DNA of 64,000 nucleotides, from assembly GCA_016748015.1 (NCBI GenBank), contig JAAOMT010000480.1:1356-65355 (forward strand), written 5' to 3'. This stretch comes from Geosiphon pyriformis. Its lineage: Eukaryota > Glomeromycota > Glomeromycetes > Archaeosporales > Geosiphonaceae. Shown here one piece after another: positions 33,521 through 45,357 of the stretch. A program made the position numbers and the translations under genes. The first letter of the stretch is position 1; the number at the start of each line of letters is the position of its first letter. The notes below the pieces were generated by a model that was not told the DNA's origin, searched no databases, and worked only from the letters and a program-made list of their open reading frames with translations.

Positions 33521-36500
33521 TTCTTGAGTTGTGTACCATAAACAGAGTAATCATTAAAAATTGTTCTATTTTGAACTTATAAGATATAAAAACTATTATT
33601 CAAGACTTTGTTAACTAAAAAGAGTCCTTTTTACCAGCTAGAAAATTTATCACTATAGACATTGTCTCTGTTTAAGCAGTATTCTAATACTAAGTTATCA
33701 ATACTTAAAGAAAGTGTTTTATAAGTTTTTTTTTCTTAAGCTTTTCTTGGAACTGTTTTATTATTTTAAAGGCAATTTTTTGTGCTTTTACCAATGAGTC
33801 AAGAATAGTAATAAGTCTTCTTTGCAAAATATCTTTATAATTTTCTATTGTGATTTCTTCAAAAGATATTGTTTTAATATTAGTTTCTATTAGTAATATT
33901 GTTATGCATCTATAGAGCAGATAAAAAGATTCATAACTTATTATGTTATGATTTACAGTTTTATAAGCAAACAAAGCTGAAGGCAGTACTTTGTCTTATA
34001 AGTTTGTTTCTTTACTGGTTTTGGCTAAAATTTTACATAGTGTTTTATTAAAACGTTTCATTAAGCCATTTGTTTAGGGGTGATAAAAAGAAGAAAGTTT
34101 ATGATGTATTTCCATTTTTCTACAAAGTTTTTTAACCAGTATACTAAAAAAAGCTCTTTCTTTATTAGATAAAAGTTTTTTGGGGCAGTTATAACAGCAG
34201 ATAATATCTTCATAAATAAAATTGGCTATTAAGACTGCTGTTTAGTCTGGAGTGGCTCTTGTTTCTACTCACTTTGTAAAATAGTCAGTAGTTGTAATAA
34301 TGTATCTATTGCTATTAAGAGTTATTGTTAAAGATCTAACAACATTTATACCAATTTTGTCAAATAGTTGGCCAACAAAGATTGGATAAATATCTTTTTT
34401 TCGATTGGGTTTGCTTTTTTTTTAACAAGTATTACAGGTTTTAGTATATTTAGCAATGTTTTTTCCCAAGGTAAGCCAATAATAGTGAGTTAAAGTTTTC
34501 TAAATTGTTTTTGTTTTTCCAAAGTATTTAGCTAATAAATCAGTATATATGTTGTATATTAAAATTTCTCTTTCTTCAAATCTGATAACTCTCTAAGAGT
34601 AATTAGAATTTTTTCTATTTCTTTTGTAAAGTTGGTTCTGGTAGATCAAATAAAAATTTAATTGTTTGCACAAATGTTTTTTTTGCTACTGAGTGTAATC
34701 TGGTAGATATTGTCTTTTACCCAAAAATCTCATTAATGCAAAGTAGTTATCTAAGTCTATTATCATGTTTGTTTATAAGAAAGTTACTAATAATTAGGTT
34801 CGTTTGGTATAAAAAGATTGTACTGTTACTGAATAGTAAGTCTAGAAAGAGCATCAGTGTTTTAATAATTAATTCTTTTGTGATGTTAAATATCATAGTC
34901 AAATTTATTCAAGTAAAGTATTCAGCAAGTTATTTGTTTGTGTTCCAGCTTTTTTTTATTGCACAGCTAAACCAAGGCTTAATGATCTATTATTACTAGA
35001 AATTTCATGCCAAAAAAATATTGATCCCAGTAACTAATAATCCAAACTATTGTTAAGCATTCTTGTTCAGTAACTGAATAGTTTTTTTCTGCTGATGTAA
35101 AAATTTTATTGACATATACTATAACATGTTTCTTACCATTTTCATCTTTTTGTGAGAAAATAGCACCAAGTTTATAGCCAAATACATCAGTATGTAAGAT
35201 AAAAGATTGATTCAGATTAGGTTGTTTAAGAATTGGTTTAGTAACAAGTTTTTTCTTTAGAGTTCAAAAGCTTTTTGTTGATAAATGTTCCAGTAATAAT
35301 TGACATTTTTCCTGAGTAGCTAATTGAAAAGAAAAACAATTTTGGAGAAATCCTTAATAAATTTGTGATAATAAAAAGCCAAACCAAAGAAAGAGTGTAA
35401 TTCAGAAATATTCATTAGTTGTTTAATGTTCTGAACTTTTTCAACTTTATCTTGAGGCCAGCATTTTTAAGGAGGTCAAAAACTTTTTGCAAGTGTTTAA
35501 GATGTTTATTTTAGGTTTTTGAATATGCTATTATGTTGTCTAAATAAACCAGAACAAAGTTTTCTTTTACTGATTCAAAAACTTTGTTCATTAGACATTG
35601 AAAGATGAGAAGAGCATTAGTGAAACCAAAAAACATGACTGTAAATTCATAGGTACTATACTTGGTAATAAAGGCAGTTTTCTTTCTGCTTTCTGAATTT
35701 ATTTTTACTTGCCAGAATTTAGTAGTTAAGTCAATAGTTAAGAAGAAAGCAGCACTATTGAATTTGTTTAGCATTGTATCAATTTTGAAAAGTAGATACA
35801 TATCTCTTATAGTGATGGTATTTAATTAGTAATAGTCAACACAAAAGTGTAGGGTTTCATCTTTTTTGAATATTACTACAACAGAAAAAGCTCATTCACT
35901 TTTGGTTTTTTGTATAAATCCAAGATTTTTTATTCAGATTATTTCTTTCTTGATAAACTTATCATTGTGTTGATTGGATTAATAAGACTTTAAATAAATG
36001 AGACAAGTTTCTCTGATGGTAATAGTGTGTTGTATTACATGGGTTTATCCAGAAATATCATCTTTTTTTGAGATAACTGAGCTATTTCTAGCCAACAGAT
36101 TTTTAATGTCTATTTTTCTTTCTTTAAAGAAGTGTTTTTTTTGTTCTATTATAAGTGATTGGATCTTAGATAATTTATTTTTAAAGAACTTTTGTACTTT
36201 TTTTAGTTCTTTTCTTGGTATTAGGCTAATAAGTTTCCAATCTTTATAATAAATTAGGCAGGATTTGTATTCATTACTAGAAGAATACAAAGATTTATTA
36301 TACCAATACCAAACACAAAGACCATGCCACCAATAATTGTATTTTGTTTTCTTGCCAGGTTTTTTATCAAAAGTTCTTCTGAGGATATTATAGTAAGATC
36401 AACAAATTAGCTTGCCATTTACAATAATTTCTTTTTTGTTTTTAACATTGTTTAATGGCTTGTTATTGCTAATAAAGATAGTATAAACAAGTTTAGCAGT

Positions 36501-36600
36501 TTCTTCTTGTTCTTTTTGATCTTTTTTTTTATCATTCTCTTTATCATTTGATTCATCTGATTGCTTATTTTTTTGATTTTACTTAAGTACTGAAGAAATT
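33500..36600 (-). pseudogene. Copy C pol: RT, RNase H, integrase, C-terminal module
   Basis: Minus-strand order from the right: Cys-containing spacer and pre-RT (36600-36045), RT with DLTTKFWQVKINSESRKKT at 35690-35740 and the catalytic box YLDN at about 35545 (YLDD expected), RNase H near 35300-34990, integrase zinc finger near 34600-34420 and core near 34350-34080, with stops in most domains. The 33974-33705 frame is the integrase C-terminal arm (FAYKTVNHNI, YESFYLLYRCI). The loss of the second catalytic Asp in the RT box would by itself abolish polymerase activity. Confidence 0.86.
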
Positions 36601-36602
36601 GT

Positions 36603-37676
36603 TTAATAATAATACTTAATTACAATAGACTTTTCAATACATCTGATGATTACTTCACAAAGTTTATAGTCAAGTAGTGTTTTGGCTTTCTTAAACCATT
36701 TATTGCCAACAATTATGGTGTACTTTTTTGCTTTAAATACTTCCATGTCAGTTTCAATGCTAATGCTATTAATATAAACAGAAACAACTTTGGTAATATC
36801 AAGTTTTTTTTTTTTGTCATTATGCACATTGGTTATAAGTTTGGTTAAAAGTTCATTAATTTTTTTACCAATTGCTTTAAGAAAATATTTGGCAATAACA
36901 TTAACAGATGATCTACTGTTTAAAATTAGATCAATAAAGTAGCCAGCCATTTGGGCTTTGCAAATTAAAGGAGTAACATTGCTGTTGTTAGTAAGTTTAG
37001 CTTGGTAAGAATGCTTGTTGGTTTTTGGTTTTTTTTTCTTTGGGATTAAGAATTTGCAAAGGTTTTTTCTGAATTGTGAATGAGTTATTAATTGGCCAAA
37101 AGTAATGTAAACTAGAGTTTTCATGAGATTTTTGATAATAATATAGAGACCAGATTTCTGTACAATTTTTGAAGGTTTCAGCTTTAAAAAATTCTTAAAA
37201 ACTTTAATCTTTAGTGGTTTATTGTTATTAGCAGTTGATATAAATGTTTTGTTTAAGTCTAGAACAAAATCAATCTTGGCTTTTTTTTTTGTTAATTCAG
37301 AGATGTTGTTTGCTAGTTCATCCATATTATGATTATCATTAGTTAGGTTAAAAACATAAAAGAAGTTTTTTTTTGGTTGGCTTGCACTTTTATCCTTTGG
37401 AGATGTACTTACTAGTTTAAAGACTAATAAATAGTAACTTCAATTAAGGAATTCTTTTCAAAAAAATTGATATTGGCATAATTAGATCTTTGATTGGAAA
37501 CATTATTATTAATAATTCTGTTGTTTTAATTGTCATTGTTTTTAGAAACTGAAAAAAACAGAGAAGAATTGTTGCAATCTTTGGAAAAATATTCAGTTAT
37601 TTCACAATAATAATACACAGGTGGGCTATGATTTTGTTGTTTTTGATAAAGAAGTTGCTGGAGCTAATTAAAATAG
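36603..37676 (-). pseudogene. Copy C protease region and start of gag tail
   Basis: 37325 to 36603 is open for 240 codons and contains the aspartic protease motif as DLILNSR (DLILDSG in copy A): both Asp and Gly of the catalytic triad are lost. The flanking segment SVNVIAKYFLKAIGKK agrees with copies A, L-type and M. Between 37676 and about 37560 lies the gag C-terminus with the Cys knuckle, decayed. The gag continues across copy A at 45358. Confidence 0.87.
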
Positions 37677-38342
37677 TGTTATGGTTGAAACCCATAATTT
37701 TTATTAGTTATCACATGTATTAGCCACTGATGTTATATAATTAGCCACTCTATTTTTAGATAGTGATCAATGACCTGATCATTGACCTGATCATTAATCT
37801 GATCATTGACCTAGTCATTGACTACTTTCATTAGTTATATAAGCGATGAGTCTCTTAGCTGTAGAAAATCATCTCTCAGACAAGAATCAAATAAATAAAA
37901 ATAACAACTTTCATCTCAATCACTTTTTTATCGTTAATTTCCCTTTCCTTATCTTCAAGTATTCGAATATTTTAGGATAAAAGATTACTTGTTGGTCTTT
38001 TCCTGACATATATAATTGTAGCATTTGAAGATTATTTAAATAAACGTGACTGAAAAGCACAAGTTGATATCTGATATTGAATTCTAAAAGTGCCGACATG
38101 AGGCATAGAATTATACCAGTGGTGATCAATTGTTAACAGTATAAACTATCCCTCTACCTTCAGATTTCCCAGTTATCTTTGAAAAGAATAGCAACTAAGA
38201 TATTTTATAAGACTGATCTCACATATTGAATCCATACTCATTCAATTCACTCTTTGAAGTTGAATCCCCTTTGATTATTTCCATCACCCTACAATCTTGT
38301 TCTCTCTTGCTATCCATTAGCTTGTTACTCCAACCTGTAACA
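37677..38342 (+). repeat. Copy A, 5' LTR (666 bp)
   Basis: Begins TGTTATGGTTGAAACCC and ends CCAACCTGTAACA. It has four 12-bp units of the type gacctgatcatt at about 37767-37825; the 3' LTR has five. The 10-bp difference in LTR length equals one such unit less a 2-bp deletion near 45105. Confidence 0.95.
37836..37843 (+). promoter_or_regulatory. Putative TATA box of the family 1 LTR
   Basis: TATATAAG, kept in nearly all LTR copies of the family just after the 12-bp repeats and about 25 bases before the 'tctcttagctgtagaaa' block. This is the likely core promoter and would place the RNA start near 37870. Inferred from position and conservation only. Confidence 0.5.
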
Positions 38343-38348
38343 TAAAAG

Positions 38349-38367
38349 TGGTGCTCCCTGTGAGGTT
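38349..38367 (+). other. Primer-binding site of copy A
   Basis: TGGTGCTCCCTGTGAGGTT starts six bases after the LTR. The leading TGG pairs with a tRNA CCA end, and the whole would pair with a tRNA whose 3' end reads GGGAGCACCA. The same site lies inside the family 2 LTR (53941-53953). I cannot name the tRNA without the host tRNA set. Confidence 0.75.
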
Positions 38368-38394
38368 GTCAAAATTCACTTATTCCCTTATTGT

Positions 38395-39870
38395 ATGGAT
38401 GATTACTCACATCTGCCACAGCAATCAGAAGAACACTTTGCAGCACACAACAGAAACAACTTAGATTTCATTGAACTTAATTTTCTGCCCTCCTGCTTGA
38501 TCTGCTTTTCCCTTGAAAAACAATCTAGTTGACAATTCTAAGACTTTTGGAACTGGTTCTTGAACAAGCATTCAGCTGAAACCTATACAGCTTATACAAC
38601 CTATTACTTTGACCAAGCTTATTTTGAAAATGACTTTGAAGAAAGAAACAACAGTATCAATCAGCTCTTATATTCTGCAACCTTTGAACAACAGCCCTCT
38701 GATTTCGAATATCTGAATCATCAAATTCACATTTGGATTGCTGCCCATCAAACAACTGAAACTCCCTTTGAAACAGAAGAAGAAAGCTATCAAACTGTCT
38801 CTGTTTTTGATCTTTTATTAAGCAAATTAGACTCGTCTACACAAACAGTTACCCCTGAACCAATGGCTAATGACCCCATGCAAACAAACATTCTGGCCGC
38901 CCTCCAAGGTATACAAATTGCTCTAGGAAGAAGAAACAATACCCCACTACCACTATTTAGAGGTGATGCACAAGATCCAATTGAATGGTTGGATGATTTT
39001 GAGAAAGCTGCCACAGCCAACCAGTATGATAAAGAATACAAGTTCCAAATTGTTGGTGGTTATCTCCAAGGCTTTTCTGCTATCTGGTTTTCACAAGAAA
39101 CAGATGCCAATGCTCAACACAAAATAATCAGATGGACACCAATCAATGCTAGAGAAGAAAATACCTCTTTTACTACCCAATTTGAGGCCAAGTTCAGAAC
39201 CCCAATATTAATATCCAAATGGCGCATGGAATTGAAAAGAAGAACCCAAGGCCCTGGAGAAGTAGTGACTAAATATGCTAAAGCTATTAGAAAGCTAATC
39301 AAATGTGTAGACTCTGGGAGAAACTGGACAGAAGAACAAAAGATTCATTCCTTCACAAAAAGATTGAGAACTGATTTATCTTATGCTCTTTGGCCTCTCT
39401 TGGCCCTAAAAGACAACCCTACAATGGACATGGCCATTGAACTTGCCCAACGAATTGAAGATAACCAAAGAATACATTTGGGATCTACACTTCCAGTTTT
39501 TGCTCCTGCTCCTGTCATGGCTCCTGCCCCTCAAATGGCTGCTGCTTCTTTTGCTGCCCAAACTCAAGATCCAAATGAACAATTAATTAATAAACTCACA
39601 GCCAATTTTGCCTGGTTATTAAAACCTTTGGCACAAGCAGTCAAAGATAACCAGCAACCACCAAGACTTAGATACAAACCTTGTTTTAACCAACCCCAGC
39701 AATCTCCCTATCAAAGACAGCAAAATTGTGGCCCACCTGTGTGCTATTATTGTGGATTAACTGGACATTATTCAAGAGATTGTAACAATCCTTCACTGCC
39801 TTCTCTAGCTTTCAGAAACAATGACAACCAAAACAACAGACCCAATAACAACAACAATGTCCCCAATTAA
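38395..39870 (+). pseudogene. Copy A gag (about 491 codons), two early stops
   Basis: ATG at 38395 opens the frame to TAA at 39868-39870. In-frame TGA at 38530-38532 and TAA at 38539-38541 stand where copy L has Arg and Gln codons, so both are C-to-T or similar changes. From 38560 on, 436 codons are intact. Regions: acidic N-terminal third; capsid-like middle with IEWLDDFEKAA and FRTPILISKWRMELKRR; Pro/Ala/Gln-rich linker; CCHC knuckle CYYCGLTGHYSRDC at 39742-39783; Asn-rich tail. Gag assembles the particle and packages RNA. Pol lies in the -1 frame relative to gag, with an overlap of only about 22 bases in this copy. Confidence 0.92.
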
Positions 39871-39899
39871 AGACCCAATCATGTCAACATCAATTTCTT

Positions 39900-41459
39900 T
39901 GGAGAGGATCTCCTAGTTGAAGCCACTGTTTATTAGCCTTTAAACTGGTAGGCGCACCTCCAAAGGGTGAGAGTGCAAGCCAACCAGAAGAAAACCCCTT
40001 TTACACTTTTAACTTAACTGATGATGACCATGACATAGATGAACTAGCAATCAACCCCTCTGAATCCACAAGAAAGAAGAAAAAAGCCAAAGTTGATTTC
40101 GTTTTAGACCCCAATAAAGCTTCTACATCAACTGCTGACAACAATAAGCCCCCAAAAGCCAAAGTTTTCAAGAACTCTTCAAAGTTAAAACCCCCAGAAA
40201 TAGTACAAAAATCCGGCTCCTATTCTGTTGTCAAAAACCTCATGGAAACTCCAGCACATATAACCTTTGGCCAATTGATGACCCATCCACAATTCAGAAA
40301 AGATCTTTGCAAATCTCTGATTCCAAAAAAAAAGATACCCAAAACCAACAAACGCTCTTGCCAAGCTGGACTTGCTGACAATAGCAATGTCACTCCTCTA
40401 ATTTGCAAAGCCCAAGTGGCTGGCTACTTTATCGATTTGATCCTAGACAGTGGATTATCTGTTAGTGTTATTGTTAAACACTTTCTTGAAGCAATTGGCA
40501 GAAAAATTGATAAACCATCCACATGACCAATGACCAATGTGCATAGTAATAAGAAGAAAGGGCTTGGCATAGCCAAAGCTATTCCTGTCCGCATCAATGG
40601 CATCAGCATTGAAACTGATATGGAAGTATCTAAAGTGAAAGAATACATCATCATTGTTGGCAATAAATGACTTAAGAAAGCAAAAGCTTTGCTTGATTAT
40701 GAACTCTGTAAACTAACCATCAGATGTGGTGAGAAACCCATTGTGGTTAAATGTCGCCATTGGACAACTCCCCCAGTACCCAAACAGAGCCCAGAAGAAA
40801 ATGAATCAGACGAATCAGATGATAAAGAAAGTGAGAAAGAAGAAGAACAAGAAAAACAAAAAGAAACTGCTGAACTCGCCTATACCATCTTCATCAGCAA
40901 TAGCAAACCACTGGATAATGTCAAGGCAGATAAAAAAAAAATCATTGTCAATGGCAAGCTGATCTGCTGGCCTTATTATGACATGCTCAGAAGAACCTTT
41001 AACAGAAAGCCAGGCAAGAAAGCCAAATACAGTTATTGGTGGCATGATCCTTGTGCCTGGTGCTGGTGTGACAAACCATTGTATTCTCCTAGTGATAAAT
41101 ACATATCCTGCTTGATCTATTACAAAGATTGGGAACCAATCAGCTTGATACCCCATAAGGAAATAAAAGAAGTCCAAAAGTTCTTTGAAAATGAACCACC
41201 TGAAATCCAATCACTGGTTGTAGAACAAAAAAAACTCTCTCTAGAAGAAAGAAAGATAGACATTGAAAACCTGCTGGCTAAAAACAGCCCAGTTATCTCA
41301 AAAGAAGGTGAACCTCCTGGATGTACACATGTAATACAACACACCATCATCACCAGAGAAACTTGTCCCATCCATTTGAAGCCCTATCAATCCAACTGGC
41401 ACAATGATGAGTTTATCAAAAAGAAAATAACCCGAATAAAAAACCTTGGATTCATATAG
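39900..41459 (+). pseudogene. Copy A pol, first part: aspartic protease and Cys-containing spacer
   Basis: The frame carries a charged linker, then the retropepsin-like segment with DLILDSGLSVSV; DSG is at 40446-40454, the only intact protease triad among the copies. TGA at 40524-40526 and TGA at 40668-40670 break it. Then a Glu/Lys-rich linker (40790-40870) and a spacer with a Trp/Cys cluster (YWWHDPCAWCWCDKP, about 41035-41080) before the RT lead-in. 40689-41459 is open for 256 codons. The protease would cut Gag-Pol; the Cys cluster has no function I can name. The stop at 41457-41459 separates it from RT. Confidence 0.88.
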
Positions 41460-42636
41460 GAAACCAAGAGTGAATGGACATTCCCGGTTGTAGTGGTATC
41501 CAAGAAAGAAGGAACTCTACACTTTTGTATTGACTATTGCCAATTAAATGCCATTACTGAAAGAGACATGTACCCACTTCCCAAGATTGATGCAATGCTA
41601 GACCAATTCCATGGTGCTGCTTTCTTCTCAACCATTGACTTGACTACTGGATTCTGGCAAGTAGAGATGGATCCAGAAAGCAGAAAGAAAACTGCCTTCA
41701 TCACCAAGTATGATATCTACAAATTCACAGTTATGCCTTTTGGTCTCATAAATGCTCTTTCCACCTTTTAATGCTTAATGGACAAAGTATTTGAATCAGT
41801 AAAAGAAAACTTTGTTCTAGTCTACTTGAATGACATAATGATATACTCAAAAACCTGGGATGAACACCTTGAACATTTGTAAAAGGTTTTTGACCTTCTT
41901 AGAAATGCTGGTCTCAAGATCAATCCAATCAAATCATTCTTTGGACGTCAATCCACCCAGTTCCTTGGCCATTTTATTACAAAAGATGGAATCTTCCCTG
42001 ATCTAGCCAAAATTGAAAAAGTTCAAAACATTAGACAACCAATGAATGTTCATGAACTATGCTCTTTTCTTGGTTTGGTCTCTTATTATCACAAGTTTGT
42101 CAAGGATTTCTCTAAAATCACCACTCCTCTCAATCAGCTACTTAGGAAAAACATCAATTATTACTGGGGCACTCATCAACAAAAAACATTTGAAATTTTG
42201 AAGGAAAAACTGGTTACAGAACCCATCCTCATGCAATCTAATCTGGATCGATCTTTTATTTTCCATACTGATGCATCTGGCTATGGACTTGGTGCTGTTC
42301 TTTCCCAGAAAAATAAAGATGGCAAAGAACATGCTGTAGCATATGCCAGTAAAACTCTCACACCAGCAAAAAGAAATTACTCAGTCACTGAGCAAGAATG
42401 CTTAGCAGTAGTTTGGGCTACCAGCTACTGGGACAAATATCTTAAGGGTGTGAAATTTTTGGTGGTAACAGATCACCAAGCTTTGGTTTGGCTACACAAC
42501 AAAAGAAACCTGGAACATAAATAGATAACTTGCTGGATACTCCACTTGGATGAATTTGACTATGAAATTCAACACTGCAAAGGAGCTAATCATCAAAACG
42601 CCGACGCTCTCTCCAGACTTACCATCCAGTGATAGT
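41460..42636 (+). pseudogene. Copy A reverse transcriptase and RNase H
   Basis: RT: FPVVVVSKKEGTLHFCIDY (41484-41540), IDLTTGFWQVEMD (41633-41671), MPFGLINALSTF then TAA at 41769-41771, and the catalytic box YLND at 41823-41834, where YLDD is expected; the GAT-to-AAT change at 41829 removes a metal-binding Asp. A further TAA is at 41878-41880. RNase H: FHTDASGYGLGAVLSQK (about 42262-42310), EQECLAVVWA, VTDHQALVWL (42465-42494). TAG at 42522-42524, then the end ANHQNADALSRL. The enzyme would copy element RNA into DNA in the cytoplasmic particle; this copy cannot. Confidence 0.92.
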
Positions 42637-42683
42637 AAAACCCTCTCAAACCAAACCAACTTAATTATTTGTAACTCCTCTAC

Positions 42684-44007
42684 AAACAAACACGATAATG
42701 GACTTGGACAACTACTCTGCCTTAATAGAATTTTTGGGTAAAGGACAATACCCACCAAAATACACATAACAACAAAGAGAACATTTGCGCAAACAATAAA
42801 ATTTCTATTTGATTTGTCAGAACCAACTTTATAAAAGAAATAAAAAAGATTCTGACTGCCCCCAGAGAGTCATCAGATTTGAAGAAAGAGAAATTGTGAT
42901 CTACAATATGCACACTGATCTATTAGCTAGACACTTTGGAAAAACAAAAACAATTCAGAAAACTCTAGCTTGTTATTATTGGCCTATCTTGGAAAAAAAC
43001 ATTGCTAAATACATCAAAATCTGTGATATCTGCCAAAGAAGAAAAAAACCCAATCACAAAGAAGATATCCATCCAATCTCTGTTGGTCAACCTTTTGATA
43101 GAATTGGTATAGATGTTGTTGGACCTTTAACAATAACTTCTAATGGCAACAGATACATTATCACAGCTACCGACTATCTTACAAAGTGGGTAGAAACAAG
43201 AGCCACTCTAGACCAAACAGCAGCCTCAATAGCCAATTTCATTTATGAAGATATCATTTGTCACTACGGCTGCCCCAAAGAACTTTTATCTGATAGAGAA
43301 AGAGCTTTTCTTAGTACACTGGTTGAAAAACTTTGCAGAAAAATGGGAATACGTCACAAACTTTCCTCTCCTTATTACCCCCAAACAAATAACCTAGTAG
43401 AATGTTTTAATAGAACACTATGTGAAACCCTAGCCAAAACCAGTGAAGAAACCAACTTATGGGACAAAGTATTGTCTTTAGCTTTGTTTGCCTACAGAAC
43501 TGTGAATTATGACATAACAAGTTATGAACCTTTTTATCTGCTTTATGGACGAATGGCAACTCTACCAATAGAAATGAATATAGAAACAATACCTTTTGAA
43601 GAAATAACAATAGAAGATTATAAGAACATTTTGCAAAGAAGACTTGGTATCATTTTTGACTCATTGGTAGAAGCACAGATAATTGCCTTTAAAAAAATAA
43701 AACAATTCTAAGAAAAGCTTAAGAAAAAGAAAACATATAAAACACTTTCTTTAAGTATTAGTGACTTAGTTTTAAAATATTATTCAGACAGAGACAATGT
43801 CTATGGTAATAAATTCTCTAGCCGGTGGAAAGAACTCTTTATAGTCAACAAAGTTTTGAACAATGGTTCTTATATCTTATAAGATCAATATGAAACAATC
43901 TTTAATAATCGCCCTGTTTATAGCACACAACTCAAAAAATATCACAAACGACCTAATTGGTTACCTGTTGTGGTAATACCAACCCAAATAATCAGCAAAA
44001 ATTAGAT
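42684..44007 (+). pseudogene. Copy A integrase with GPY/F-like module
   Basis: The frame shifts between RNase H and here. 42809-43711 is open for 300 codons: HHCC finger (YNMHTDLLARHFGK, then CDICQRRKK), core with GIDVVGPL (first Asp), LLSDRERAFL (second Asp) and NNLVECFNR (Glu). PQTNG reads PQTNN. So all three catalytic acids are kept. After TAA at 43709-43711 the C-terminal arm continues with NKFSSRWKELFIVNKV (about 43805-43855), a GPY/F-type module, and TAG near 44005-44007. Integrase joins the cDNA to the host chromosome. Its end overlaps ORF3 in another frame. Confidence 0.92.
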
Positions 44008-44052
44008 ATAAATAAATGCACTATTCCCAAAACAGAAATATCTTCAATCGAC

Positions 44053-44708
44053 ATGAACAATTATTTCCTGGATTAAAACATTCAAAACGCTTTCTATACT
44101 TTCCATGAGTATTGGATCAAGAACTATCCAAATGCTACTCTAACTATCGGAAAACAAACCACCATAACAGACAACAGTAGAACTCACACTGTTATCAGAC
44201 CAAAGAAAACAACTACCAGAAGAGAAAGAATTGGTGGCAAAATAGATAAATACCTGCTGGAAAGCATAACAGCAGTGATACTTTTACCTTCTAGCACAAT
44301 TGGAAAAATGATACAAGAAATCTTGCCCATAGACAAAAACTTGTCATATGGAAGACAACTAGAACTCTATGGTTGTCTTGATGAAATCATAGAAGACATG
44401 AAGTTCATAAAGAAAACAACTTCAGAGATACAAGTGAAAATTTTGGGCATTATACGATTAGATGTTCCAAGAATTTTAATCATTGCTAAAAGAGCCAAAC
44501 TCTTATACAAAGATTTGGTCTCTTGAATACAAAGCTTATTTTGCCTCAAGTACTATATACTCTATCCACAAAAGACTTCAACAAACTAGTTAGTTTTGAG
44601 TTAGACAAAACCCTTCAATTAGAATACCCTATAAATAGCTTGATTTCACCAGAGCTCAATCTCTTTGGAGAGGATGATATTACAGTTGAAACCCATAATT
44701 TTTATTAG
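44053..44708 (+). pseudogene. Copy A ORF3, unknown; stop and frameshift
   Basis: ATG at 44053 lies in the -1 frame relative to the integrase. The seventh or eighth codon is TAA where copy L has CAA. 44275-44526 is open; a 1-bp loss near 44505 ('ccaaactc' against 'ccaaaactc') shifts the frame, which continues from about 44523 to 44708, reading about 30 bases into the 3' LTR. Landmarks: YWIKNYPNATLTIGKQ, IRPKKTTTRKERIGGK, TTSEIQVKILGIIRLDVPR. See copy L for the longest intact version. No known domain recognised. Confidence 0.7.
44667..44674 (+). other. Probable polypurine tract of copy A
   Basis: GGAGAGGA just before the 3' LTR. Other family 1 copies keep a purine run here (gaagagaataa). This is the usual site of the plus-strand primer in LTR elements. 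The first bases of this LTR are TA, not TG, through a G-to-A change. Confidence 0.5.
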
Positions 44709-45353
44709 TTATTACATGTATTAGCCACTGATGTCATATAATTAGCTACTCTATTTTTAGATAGTGATCAATGACCTGATTGTTGACCTGATCATTGACC
44801 TGATCATTGACCTAGTCGTTGACCTGGTCATTGATCACTTTCATTAGCTATATAAGTGATGAGTCTCTTAGCTGTAGAAAATCATCTCTTAGACAAGAAT
44901 CAAATAAATAAAAATAACAACTTTCATCTCAATCACTCTCTTATCGCTAATTTCCTTTTCTCTACTTTCAAGTATCTGAACATCTTAGGATAAAAGATTA
45001 CTTGTTGGCCTTTTCCTGACATATATAATTGTAGTATTTGAAGATTATTTGAATAAACGTGACTGAAAAGCACAAGTTGATACCTGATATTGAATTCTAA
45101 GAGTGCCCGTGAGGCATAGAATTATACCAGTGGTGATCAATTGTTGACAGTATAGATTATCCCTCTACCTTCAAATTCCCCAGTTACCTTTAAAAAGAAT
45201 AGCAACTAAGATATTTTATAAGACTGATCTCGCACATTGAATCCATACTCATTCAATTTGCTCTTTGAAGTTGAATTCTCTTTGATTATTTCCATCACCC
45301 TACAATTCTGTTCTCCCTTACTATCCATTAGCTTGTTACTCCAACCTGTAACA
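44678..45353 (+). repeat. Copy A, 3' LTR (676 bp)
   Basis: Begins TATTACAGTTGAAACCC and ends CCAACCTGTAACA. Nearly identical to the 5' LTR apart from one more 12-bp unit, a 2-bp loss and scattered transitions, which indicates a relatively recent insertion. Confidence 0.95.
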
Positions 45354-45357
45354 ATAG

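Larger units (their letters stand above)
37677..45353 (+). mobile_element. Family 1 copy A: full-length gypsy-type element (7.68 kb), best preserved
   Basis: LTRs at 37677-38342 and 44678-45353 with TGTTA/TAACA ends, a primer-binding site, gag, pol, ORF3 and a polypurine stretch. The target duplication is ATAG (37673-37676 and 45354-45357). Removing it rejoins the gag of copy C as 'aaaatagagttcaaatttggg', matching 'aaaacagagttcatatttggg' in copy M. It is the youngest by both nesting and the low number of stops, and is the best source of a family consensus. Confidence 0.95.

Noticed and set aside
37720-37830. Tandem 12-bp units considered as a CRISPR-like array
   Set aside because: Units are contiguous without spacers and occur only in LTRs; this is a minisatellite.
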